This document shows positions 34,738 to 41,640 of a DNA stretch of 64,000 bases, in pieces; the first letter of the stretch is position 1; every line of letters begins with the position of its first letter. Position numbers and translations under genes: made by a program. The notes under the pieces are model-generated. The model ran no database searches and was not told the origin of the DNA. It saw only the letters and a program-made list of their open reading frames with translations. Source of the DNA: Paraconexibacter algicola (GTDB lineage Bacteria; Actinomycetota; Thermoleophilia; Solirubrobacterales; Solirubrobacteraceae); the NCBI RefSeq assembly GCF_003044185.1, contig NZ_PYYB01000001.1:248001-312000 (forward strand). Reading direction: 5' to 3'.

Positions 34738-35934
34738 TCAGCCGCGGTCGCGACCGACCACGGAGATGAACGAGACGCACGTCCCCGGCCGGCCGCCGAG
34801 GTTGTGCGTCAGCCCGAGCTTCGCGTCCGGCAGCTGGCGCTCGCCCGCCTCGCCACGGAACTGCTGCCAGCACTCGAACAGCATCCGCAGCCCGGACGCG
34901 CCGACCGGATGCCCGAAGGACTTCAGGCCGCCGTCGACGTTGACCGCGAGCGCGCCGTCCTGGTCGAACACGCCGTCGAGCTCGTCACGCCAGGCCTGCC
35001 CACGCTGCGAGAACCCGAGGTCCTCCATCAGCACCAGCTCGGTCGGGGTGAAGCAGTCGTGCACCTCGGCGAGGTCGAGCTGCGCGCGCGGGTCGGTGAT
35101 CCCCGCCTGGGCGTAGGCGTCCTTCGCGCACGCGACGACCTCGTGGAAGGTCGTGTAGTCGTAGTCGGGGTCGATCGGGCCGCTCGCCGGGCCGGCGATC
35201 ATCGACAGCGCCTTCACGTACATCGGCGTGTCGGTGTACCGGTGAGCGTCCTCGGCGCGGACGATCAGCGCCGCGGCGGCGCCGTCGGCGACGCCGGAGC
35301 AGTCGAAGACCCCCAGGCGCCCCGCGACCTTGCCGGCCTGCTTGGCGATGGTCTCCTTGGAGACCTCCTTGCGGAACTGCGCGCGCGGGTTGCGCGCACC
35401 GCCGACGTGGTTCTTCCACGCCACGTGGGTCATCGCGTCGCGCATGTCCTGCTGATCGACCCCGTACTTCTCGCAGTAGGCGGGATCCAGCAGCGAGAAC
35501 GCGGCCGGGGCCGTGAGGTTGATCTCCGGCGCGGTCCCGTCACCGGGGACGGTCGAGCGGACGAGGCCGGCGAACCCGGTGTCCTTGAGCTTCTCGACCC
35601 CGACCGCCATCACACGGTCGTACGCACCGGAGGCGACGGCGTAGCAGGCGGCGCGCACGGCCTCCGAGCCGGTCGCGCACATGTTCTCCACGCGCGTCAC
35701 GGGCTTGTAGTCGATCCCGACCGGGCGGCTGAGGACGACCCCGGACTGCCCGGAGTTCATCGTCCCCAGCCAGTAGGCGTCGACGTCCTCCTTGGGGAGC
35801 CTCGGCGTGGAGGCGAAGCACTCCTGGGTCGCCTCGACGAGCAGGTCGTCGGCGCTCTTGTCCCAATGCTCGCCGAACGTCGTGCAGCCCATGCCGACGA
35901 TGGCGACCTTGTCCTTGATCCCGTGACTAGCCAT
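34738..35934 (-). CDS. Thiolase-fold lipid-transfer-protein-like enzyme (SCP-x/Ltp type)
   Basis: 398 residues of the thiolase superfamily. The nucleophile Cys86 lies in VENMCATGSEA. EVHDCFTPTE and GGLKSFGHPVGASG carry the HDxF and GHPxGASG motifs. The usual C-terminal CxG is altered (GRPGTCVSF), as in the non-condensing Ltp subgroup. It may act as a thiolase on a branched acyl-CoA or as an Ltp2-type retro-aldolase. It overlaps by 8 bases the preceding gene, whose C-terminal OB-fold/zinc-ribbon domain resembles the DUF35 partners that Ltp2-type proteins require. Confidence 0.9.
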   Translation of the reverse strand: MASHGIKDKVAIVGMGCTTFGEHWDKSADDLLVEATQECFASTPRLPKEDVDAYWLGTMNSGQSGVVLSRPVGIDYKPVTRVENMCATGSEAVRAACYAVASGAYDRVMAVGVEKLKDTGFAGLVRSTVPGDGTAPEINLTAPAAFSLLDPAYCEKYGVDQQDMRDAMTHVAWKNHVGGARNPRAQFRKEVSKETIAKQAGKVAGRLGVFDCSGVADGAAAALIVRAEDAHRYTDTPMYVKALSMIAGPASGPIDPDYDYTTFHEVVACAKDAYAQAGITDPRAQLDLAEVHDCFTPTELVLMEDLGFSQRGQAWRDELDGVFDQDGALAVNVDGGLKSFGHPVGASGLRMLFECWQQFRGEAGERQLPDAKLGLTHNLGGRPGTCVSFISVVGRDRG

Positions 35935-37318
35935 CGGTCGGACGCACCTTCCAGAAGTAGTTGTGGACGCCGCCCGTCGTGTACAGGCGGCGGAACGTCA
36001 GCTCCAGCCGCGTGCCGATCCCGATCTCCTCGGGGCTCGCGTCGGCGACCTCGAGCGTGTAGCGGCCGCCACCGTCGAAGTCGACGACCGCGTCGATCAT
36101 CGGCGGCGCGGGCGAGAACGCGAGCCGGTCGACGGTGAACGTCGCGACCGTGCCGCGGGCGCCGCTGAGCGGCCGGCGAGTCATCCGGTCGACCGCGCCG
36201 CAGCCCGCGCACACCCGTCGCGGCGGCACGTGCACGCGACCGCAGGCGTCGCAGACCGTGCCGACGAAGCCGAACTTCCACGCCGCGTCGCGTGCAGAGG
36301 GCGGGGCGGTCGGGCGCTCGGGCTCGGGCCGGCGCGGCGGCTCGCGGTCCAGCAGGCCGCGCCAGCTGAGGTAGGTCGCGTAGGGGACGTCGCGGCCGGC
36401 CGCGGCCTGCTCGGCGATCGCGGTGCCGCGGCGGGCGCTGCCGACGCGGTCGGTGGCGCGCAGCAGCAGCGCGTCGGCCCCGTCGCTGGCGACGACCAGC
36501 AGGATCGTCTCGCCGGGCGCCGCGCGGTCGAGGACGGCGGCGAGCCGCAGGCCCGCGTCCGCCGCGCCCGCGTAGCCGACGCCGGTCAGCTCCTCGGAGA
36601 CGCGACCGCCGCCGAGCGCCTTCGTCGCCGCGGCCGCGGCCTTCAGGTGCGGGCACGAGACGACGAGGTGGTCGGGCTCCCCCACGCCGCCGCGCTCGAG
36701 CGCGCGCGCCGCCGCGTCGCGGATCAGCGGCACGTACGTCTCGAGGCCGAAGCGCTCCTCCCACTGCGTGCTCGTCGCGGCGCCGGGCAGGCGCCAGCGG
36801 TCGAGGAACTCGGCGGTCAACGAGACCTCGGCGAGCGTCTCGACGCATGCCTCGTCGGCCGGGCCGAACGCGAACGCCGCGGCCGCGTCGCCGCCGCCGA
36901 GCTCGTCGGCGCTGCCGGGCAGACCGGTGCGGAGGTCCGACAGGACGGCGACGCCGCCGGTCGCGGCAGCGGCGCGCAGGGCGCCGACGCCGGAGCGCGG
37001 CGAGCCGACGAGGTCGACGGCGAAGCCCTCGCGCGGCAGGTCGAGCGCCGCGTGGACGGCGGCGGCGTTGGTCTTGTCGAGGTACGGCGGGGCGGTCGTC
37101 GCGAGGTACAGGGCGCCGAAGCCCGGGGCGGTCGCCGGATCGCGGCCGTCCAGCAGCCGGCGGGCGGCCTCGGCGGCGAGGGTCGTGGCGTCCTCGTCGT
37201 AGGAGGCGAGCGCGCGGACGCCGCGGCCCGGCCGCCCGGACAGGACGGACCCGGCCTCCGCGCCCTGCAGGCGGTGGCGGGGGACGTAGGCGGCGTAGCT
37301 GACGATGGCGTGACCCAT
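35927..37318 (-). CDS. HMG-CoA synthase-like domain fused to OB-fold/zinc-ribbon (DUF35-like) domain
   Basis: 463 residues in two parts. Residues about 1-330 follow the fold of HMG-CoA synthase/KAS III (IVSYAAYVPRHRL, ALYLATTAPPYLDKTNAAAV, SADELGGGDAAAAFAFG). In the segment VDLVGSPRSGVGAL, Pro107 falls where the catalytic Cys belongs, so a condensing role is unlikely. Residues about 345-463 hold a rubredoxin-like zinc ribbon (CDACG...CAGCG) and an OB fold (GTVATFTVDRLAFSPAPP), as in ChsH2/DUF35 proteins. It is the first gene of a pair with the thiolase-like gene and may be its structural or acyl-CoA-binding partner. ATG 37318 follows GAGAGG. Confidence 0.85.
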   Translation of the reverse strand: MGHAIVSYAAYVPRHRLQGAEAGSVLSGRPGRGVRALASYDEDATTLAAEAARRLLDGRDPATAPGFGALYLATTAPPYLDKTNAAAVHAALDLPREGFAVDLVGSPRSGVGALRAAAATGGVAVLSDLRTGLPGSADELGGGDAAAAFAFGPADEACVETLAEVSLTAEFLDRWRLPGAATSTQWEERFGLETYVPLIRDAAARALERGGVGEPDHLVVSCPHLKAAAAATKALGGGRVSEELTGVGYAGAADAGLRLAAVLDRAAPGETILLVVASDGADALLLRATDRVGSARRGTAIAEQAAAGRDVPYATYLSWRGLLDREPPRRPEPERPTAPPSARDAAWKFGFVGTVCDACGRVHVPPRRVCAGCGAVDRMTRRPLSGARGTVATFTVDRLAFSPAPPMIDAVVDFDGGGRYTLEVADASPEEIGIGTRLELTFRRLYTTGGVHNYFWKVRPTDG

Positions 37319-37342
37319 GGACCCTCTCGGAAACGATCTGTG

Positions 37343-37357
37343 CGGACAGACTGTCCG
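37343..37357. promoter_or_regulatory. CGGAC-N5-GTCCG operator between divergent catabolic genes
   Basis: CGGACAGACTGTCCG, a perfect palindrome around its central base, lies 24 bases upstream of the HMGCS-like gene and 43 bases upstream of the divergent crotonase start. The same 15 bases occur in front of the Rieske gene at 61192-61206. Confidence 0.75.
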
Positions 37358-37400
37358 AGAGGCTACACGACGGGCGCCACGGTGTCGTACGCTGCGGCCC

Positions 37401-38195
37401 GTGAGCACCTACGAGGACCTCCGGCTGACCGTCGCCGACGCCGTCGCGCACGTGCAGCTGCACCGCCCCGACCAGCTGAACGCCTGGACGCCCGACCTGG
37501 GCCGGCAGCTGCTGCACGCGCTGCGCGCCGTCGCCCAGGACGACGCGGTGCGCGCGGTCCTCGTCACCGGCGCCGGGCGCGCGTTCAGCGCCGGCGCCGA
37601 CGTGAAGGTCCCCCGCGAGATCACCCCCGACGGCGAGCCCGATCTCCACACGCGCCTGGAGGAGATCTACAACCCGATCGTGCTCGAGATCCGTCGTATG
37701 GAGAAGCCCGTCGTCGCGGCGGTGCAGGGACCGTGCGCCGGGCTCGGCGTCTCGCTCGCCCTGGCCTGCGACCTCGTCCTCGCCGCCGACGACGCGTTCT
37801 TCCTGCTGGCGTTCGTGCACCTCGGCGTCGCGCCCGACGGCGGCTCGATCCCGCACCTCGTGGCCCGGATCGGCCCGGCGCGCACCGCGCAGCTCGTCAT
37901 GCTCGGCGAGAAGCTCCACGCCCCGCAGGCGCTCGAGTGGGGGCTCGTCAACGCGGTCCACCCGGTCGGCGAGCTGGCGGACGCGGCGCACGCGCTCGCC
38001 CGCCGGCTCGCGGCGGCGCCCACGGTGGCGCTCGCGACGATGAAACAGCTCATCCGCGAGTCGCCCCCGGCCGACCTGCCCGCCTTCCTCGCCCACGAGG
38101 CGGCGCTCCAGCAGCGCCACGCGACGACCGCGGACTACGCCGAGGGCGTCGCGGCCTTCAAGGAGAAGCGCCGCCCGGTGTTCACCGGCCGCTGA
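37401..38195 (+). CDS. Crotonase-fold enzyme, isomerase-type (PaaG-like)
   Basis: 264 residues. Crotonase elements are VAHVQLHRPDQLNAW, GAGRAFSAGADVKV and VQGPCAGLGVSLALACD. The hydratase Glu positions carry other residues (GLGVSL and FLLAF), while Asp is present in LGVAPDGGSIPHL, where PaaG-type isomerases keep their single catalytic acid. It therefore probably shifts a double bond in an unsaturated acyl-CoA. GTG 37401 has TACGCT 7 nt upstream. It shares the operator region at 37343-37357 with the divergent HMGCS-like/thiolase pair. Confidence 0.88.
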   Translation: MSTYEDLRLTVADAVAHVQLHRPDQLNAWTPDLGRQLLHALRAVAQDDAVRAVLVTGAGRAFSAGADVKVPREITPDGEPDLHTRLEEIYNPIVLEIRRMEKPVVAAVQGPCAGLGVSLALACDLVLAADDAFFLLAFVHLGVAPDGGSIPHLVARIGPARTAQLVMLGEKLHAPQALEWGLVNAVHPVGELADAAHALARRLAAAPTVALATMKQLIRESPPADLPAFLAHEAALQQRHATTADYAEGVAAFKEKRRPVFTGR

Positions 38196-38200
38196 CCCCC

Positions 38201-38265
38201 GCCGAACTGGGCGGGCGCAAGGCCGTATCTGGGTCTCGGATCACCCAGAACGGCGGGGCGGGCGG
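38201..38265 (+). repeat. Palindromic intergenic repeat, copy 1
   Basis: This copy starts GCCGAACTGGGCGGG and ends TCGGATCACCCAGAACGGCG. It shares the centre (CCGTATCTGGGTCTCGGATC) with copy 3, but its left arm is diverged, so its hairpin is weaker. It fills the whole gap between the convergent crotonase gene and the hypothetical gene, where it may also act as a terminator. Confidence 0.7.
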
Positions 38266-38829
38266 TCAGGCGGCCTCGCGCGCCACGTAGCCACGCCGGC
38301 GAAGGCGGTCGAGCACGTCGGCGGGCGTACCGAACTCGAGGGCGTCGACCTGCGAGTCACCGCCGCCCTCGTCGAAGGCGAAGACGGTCGCGTCGGCCGT
38401 GAGCGCGACCGGCAGCGTCTGCCGGTTCAGCGCGTGGGCGACCCGGACCAGGGTCCAGAGCACGGGATCGACGACGTTCCCATCGAGCTCAGCCTGGACG
38501 ATCCGCCACGCGTCGATCACCGCTGGCGGCGGCGTGCCAGGCGACGGCTCGACGACGTCGGAGTACTCCCACGCGTTCCAGACGTAGAACCAGCCGAGCG
38601 TCGGATCCTGCGCGAACAGGGCCTCGAGGTCCGCCTCGGTCGCGAGCGCGATGTTCGGCACGACGTCGAGGCCCTCCTGCCCGGCGTCGAGCCCGACGGC
38701 TGCGAACGGCGCGTCCTGCTCGGCGGTTCGCAACAGCGCGACCAGGATCTCGACGTACCCGTCGACGAGGGTGCGCACGGCATCATGCGCCTGGCCGCTC
38801 AGCGGGACGTCCGCGTACTGCTGTGCCAT
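38266..38829 (-). CDS. Hypothetical protein, 187 aa
   Basis: Soluble acidic protein with no recognised family. Features are helical N-terminal residues 1-60, an aromatic stretch LGWFYVWNAWEYSDVVEP at about 78-95 and a helix at about 105-140 (LWTLVRVAHALNRQ). The C-terminal part has TVFAFDEGGGDSQVDALEF and a winged-looking end (LDRLRRRGYVAREAA). The ATG is preceded by GGGAG at a good distance, so it is translated from a leadered mRNA, unlike its neighbours. Copies of the palindromic repeat lie on both sides. It may be a DUF4303-like or immunity-type protein, but this is only a guess. Confidence 0.65.
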   Translation of the reverse strand: MAQQYADVPLSGQAHDAVRTLVDGYVEILVALLRTAEQDAPFAAVGLDAGQEGLDVVPNIALATEADLEALFAQDPTLGWFYVWNAWEYSDVVEPSPGTPPPAVIDAWRIVQAELDGNVVDPVLWTLVRVAHALNRQTLPVALTADATVFAFDEGGGDSQVDALEFGTPADVLDRLRRRGYVAREAA

Positions 38830-38998
38830 CCGTTTCTCCCTTCGATCTGAGATTGATCGTCGCAGATGGCCGACCCTGCGACGCCCATGGCGGCGATCTG
38901 CAGCAGCCGGATCCCGCCGCGCCGCGGCAGCGCCACCCGACGGTCCCCCGAGGGCCGCGATGCGCGGGCCCGGGTGGACGTCGTCCGGGGAGCGCCTC

Positions 38999-39089
38999 GT
39001 CCGCGCGCGGACCGCTCCTGGCCGCCGAACTGGGTGAGCGCGAGGCCAGATCCGGGCTTCGGATCACCCAGAACGGCCGGGCGGGCGGG
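38999..39089 (+). repeat. Palindromic intergenic repeat, copy 2
   Basis: This copy begins GTCCGCGCGCGGACCGCTCC, itself starting with a perfect palindrome, and continues CCGAACTGGGTGAGCGCGAG, a short spacer and TCGGATCACCCAGAACGGCC. CTGGGTGA and TCACCCAG pair as an 8-bp stem that continues inside. Copy 3 starts 151 bases downstream in the same orientation. Confidence 0.75.
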
Positions 39090-39149
39090 CGCGCCGCCCA
39101 CCACACGGCGACGTCGCAGGCGCCCCGGTCGGTTACCGCGGCGGTCGCC

Positions 39150-39236
39150 GTCCGCGCGCGGACCGCTCCAATCCACCGAACTGGGTGAGCCCGAGGCCAT
39201 ATCTGGGTCTCGGATCACCCAGAACCGCTGGTGCGG
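39150..39236 (+). repeat. Palindromic intergenic repeat, copy 3 (best hairpin)
   Basis: The same leading GTCCGCGCGCGGACCGCTCC as copy 2 is followed by CCGAACTGGGTGAGCCCGAG, a 13-base loop and CTCGGATCACCCAGAAC. The stem is CTGGGTGA/TCACCCAG, one mismatch, then CCGAG/CTCGG. The paired changes between copies keep the stem, which suggests a selected structure or a mobile REP-like element. Confidence 0.75.
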
Positions 39237-39240
39237 GCAG

Positions 39241-39412
39241 GTGCGGGCCCCGCTGTGCGCGCCTGCGCGCACCCGCGCCCGGCCGCGCACCCGCGCCGGG
39301 CCGCGCCCGCGCCGCGCCCGCGCCGCGCCCGGCCCGCGCCGCGCACGTGCGGCCGCGCCCGCCCACGCCGCGCGCCCGCGCCCGCCCGCCCGCGCCCGCG
39401 CCCGCGCCCGCT
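39241..39412. repeat. GC-only low-complexity tract
   Basis: About 170 bases composed almost only of C and G, with short units such as CGCGCCCGC and CCGCGCC repeated irregularly. It ends at the stop codon of the last gene of the propeller/sulfatase operon. It is prone to slippage, so its exact length may be uncertain in an assembly. Confidence 0.7.
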
Positions 39413-40870
39413 TCAGCGTGCGTCGGCGAACCGCGTCACGCCGCCGAACGAGCCCGCGTAGGCGACGCCGTCCGGGCCCAGCACGACGGCGCCCCCGTCG
39501 CTGTTGAAGCCCAGGCCCTCCCCGGCGAGGACGCCGAAGCGCCGCGCACCGGTGCGCCAGTCCAGGGCGACGAGGTTCCAGGCGTCGGGGAAGCCGGCCG
39601 GCTTCTCGATCGCGTACAGGAGCCCGGTCGCGCGCGAGACGACCGCCTGCGCCGACGGCGTGACGACGTCGCTCGTCCACGCGACGCGGCAGCCGCGTCG
39701 CCCGACGACCACGCGGGCGAGGCCGCCGGTGGTGGTGCCGCCCGCCTCGGTGGTGAGCAGGCTCTGGTAGCCGTAGGCGTTGCTGACGACGAGCGAGCGG
39801 CCCGCCGCCACGAGGTGCGCCTCGACGCTCCCCGCCCCCGGCCGGAAGACCGGCACCGTGCAGCGCAGGCGCTGGGCGTCCCGGCCCGCCGTCCGCAGCA
39901 CGGTCACGCGCGGCGGGTTCAGGCCGTCGACGACCGCGACGAACCCGCCCGCCACCATCACCGGCGGCGTGCCCGGCCCCTCGTGGATGCGGCCCGAGCG
40001 CCCGTCGGCCAGCCCGGAGCCCAGCGGCTGGCGCCAGACGACCCGGGGCATGCCGTCCGGCCGCGCGACGAGCCGGTACAGCGCGTCGCGCGTCACCACG
40101 TAGGTGCCGGACGCGTCGGTCGCGAGGTCCTCCGCGACCGGCTCGCGCAGCGCGAGCGCGCGCACCGGGCCCCCGTCGCGCGGCACGGTGACGACGGTCC
40201 CCGCGGTGCCGACGACCCAGTCGCGTCCGTCGAAGCCGGCGCCGACGGCGAACGGGCGCTCGCCCGTGCCGAGCGCGCCGCCCAGGTCGGTCTCCCCCGC
40301 CTCCTGCAGCCGGTCGCCCTCGACGGTCACGCGCAGCAGCGTGCGGGCGTGCGTCGGCACGAGCAGGCTGCCGTCCGCGCGCACGACGAAGTGGGTGCCG
40401 CCCGCGAGGTCGGTGCGGTCCGGGCCCGGACGCGGCGGCAGCGCCAGCGAGGCGCGGGTCGCGAGCGTCCGCGGGTCGAACAGCCGCAGCCCCGGGCCGA
40501 GCGGGTTGCTGCAGACGGCCAGCAGCCGGTCGCGCGCGTCGAACGCCAGCGACGAGCAGCCGCCCTGCGCGAACGCGCTGATCGAGCGCGTGCCGACACC
40601 CAGCGGTCCCGGGTACGGGGAGGCCGCGCCGTTCCCGGCGGCCAGGCCGCTGCCGCTGCGCCCGTCAGCGGCGAGCGCCGGGTTGGCGGGCGGGAACGGT
40701 CCGGGCAGCGGGGCCGCGGTCGCGGGCGCCCCGGTGTACCGCGGCAGCGGACCGTCGAGCGGTCCCGGGATCGGGAACGCCGCCTGCTGCGCGGACGTCG
40801 CCGGGACCGCGGCGAGCGCGGTCGCCCCGGCCGCGACCAGGGCGCCGAGGAGCGTGCGCCGGCGGCTCAC
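39413..40870 (-). CDS. Exported beta-propeller protein (sixth gene of the sulfatase operon)
   Basis: 485 residues. The N terminus SRRRTLLGALVAAGATAL is a Tat-type signal (RRR then a hydrophobic run) ending near TSAQQ. A Pro/Gly-rich linker (about 35-75) precedes blades of a propeller: SLAFDARDRLLAVCSNP, GGTHFVVRADGSLLVPTHAR, LATDASGTYVVTRDALYRL and DWVVGTAGTVVTVPRDGG. No catalytic motif is evident. GTG 40870 overlaps the stop of the preceding gene by 4 bases. It is the third propeller gene of this operon, and only it lies after the second sulfatase and the unknown gene. Confidence 0.82.
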   Translation of the reverse strand: MSRRRTLLGALVAAGATALAAVPATSAQQAAFPIPGPLDGPLPRYTGAPATAAPLPGPFPPANPALAADGRSGSGLAAGNGAASPYPGPLGVGTRSISAFAQGGCSSLAFDARDRLLAVCSNPLGPGLRLFDPRTLATRASLALPPRPGPDRTDLAGGTHFVVRADGSLLVPTHARTLLRVTVEGDRLQEAGETDLGGALGTGERPFAVGAGFDGRDWVVGTAGTVVTVPRDGGPVRALALREPVAEDLATDASGTYVVTRDALYRLVARPDGMPRVVWRQPLGSGLADGRSGRIHEGPGTPPVMVAGGFVAVVDGLNPPRVTVLRTAGRDAQRLRCTVPVFRPGAGSVEAHLVAAGRSLVVSNAYGYQSLLTTEAGGTTTGGLARVVVGRRGCRVAWTSDVVTPSAQAVVSRATGLLYAIEKPAGFPDAWNLVALDWRTGARRFGVLAGEGLGFNSDGGAVVLGPDGVAYAGSFGGVTRFADAR

Positions 40871-41637
40871 GGGACGGTCACCGGGTCGGCGCCGGGCACG
40901 TCGGGCCGGGCGGCGGGCGCCGCCGCGTGCTCGTCCTCGCCGCCGCGCAGCGACGGCCGGTAGACGCTCGCGGGCTCCTGCCGGTAGACCTGCACGACGC
41001 AGGCGTCGACGTGCTCCTCCAGGCGCGGCGCGAGCTCGGCCAGCGCCTGCAGCGGCAGCGCGGCGTCGCGCGGCGGGGCGAACAGCGCGATCTGCGGGAA
41101 GCTCAACGGGTGCGGGTCGGTCGGCGCGGGCGGCTCGAGGAAGCCGAGCGAGGCGACCGCGCGGGTCGCGTACACGCACGGTCCCGCGATCGGCTCGGTC
41201 AGCGCGCGGACCGCGTCGATCGCGTCGTCGTCGGCGCCGCGCAGGTGCACGGCGACGAGCGTCCGCGCGGATCGCAGCTGCGGGGCCGTGTGCATCGCGT
41301 GCGTGAACGACGCCTCGAAGCGGCGCACCCCGGACTCGCGGAGCAGGTTGATCGCCAGGTAGTACGGGTTCAGCGTCATCGCCAGGAAGCGCCGCTGCGA
41401 CGGGTAGCGGACGACCAGGAACTTGTCCGCCTGCCGCTCCCCGTGCACGACCGTCTCGGTCCGGCCCATCCACAGCGGCCGACCGCCGACGGCCAGCAGC
41501 GGCGGCGTCACGAGCAGCGCGTACCAGCGGTAGTGCGACCAGCGGCCGGTGTGGATGAGGTTGATGACGTCCAGCGGCCCGGGCAGGTCGCGACGCGCGA
41601 GGTCCAGGAGCGGGCGGGGACGGATGCGGTGCAGCAC
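40867..41637 (-). CDS. Unknown protein, DUF1330-like in part (fifth gene of the sulfatase operon)
   Basis: 256 residues, no signal peptide. The stretch GERQADKFLVVRYPSQRRFL, followed by LNPYYLAINLLRESGVRRFE, resembles the ferredoxin-like dimer fold of DUF1330/NIPSNAP-type proteins. A second similar half follows (GPCVYATRAVASLGFLEPP; IALFAPPRDAALPLQALA). The last 40 residues are polar and Pro-rich. It starts at GTG 41637, 3 bases after the second sulfatase stop, and overlaps the following propeller gene. If it is cytosolic, it is the only member of the operon that is not exported. Confidence 0.7.
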   Translation of the reverse strand: MLHRIRPRPLLDLARRDLPGPLDVINLIHTGRWSHYRWYALLVTPPLLAVGGRPLWMGRTETVVHGERQADKFLVVRYPSQRRFLAMTLNPYYLAINLLRESGVRRFEASFTHAMHTAPQLRSARTLVAVHLRGADDDAIDAVRALTEPIAGPCVYATRAVASLGFLEPPAPTDPHPLSFPQIALFAPPRDAALPLQALAELAPRLEEHVDACVVQVYRQEPASVYRPSLRGGEDEHAAAPAARPDVPGADPVTVP

Positions 41638-41640
41638 GGG

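Larger units (their letters stand above)
38830..39412. other. 583-base intergenic region with two repeats and a GC-only tract
   Basis: No gene is supported. The interval contains the promoter and ribosome binding site of the hypothetical gene at its left end, two tandem copies of the palindromic repeat (38999-39240) and a low-complexity tract of C and G (39241-39412). Open frames spanning it translate to Arg/Pro/Ala-rich sequence with visible repeat periodicity and are artefacts. Confidence 0.6.

Noticed and set aside
30752-35116. A 1454-residue plus-strand open frame
   Set aside because: It runs antisense to the coiled-coil, FAD oxidoreductase and thiolase genes. The long frame arises from high GC, and the translation is Arg/Gly/Ala-rich without domains.
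38201-39240. CRISPR array
   Set aside because: Only three degenerate repeat copies with very unequal spacing. No spacer pattern and no cas genes.
38799-39680. Repetitive 293-residue minus-strand frame with recurring FWVIR-DPD units
   Set aside because: The repetition is the translation of the palindromic DNA repeats and the GC-only tract. There is no start signal or domain.
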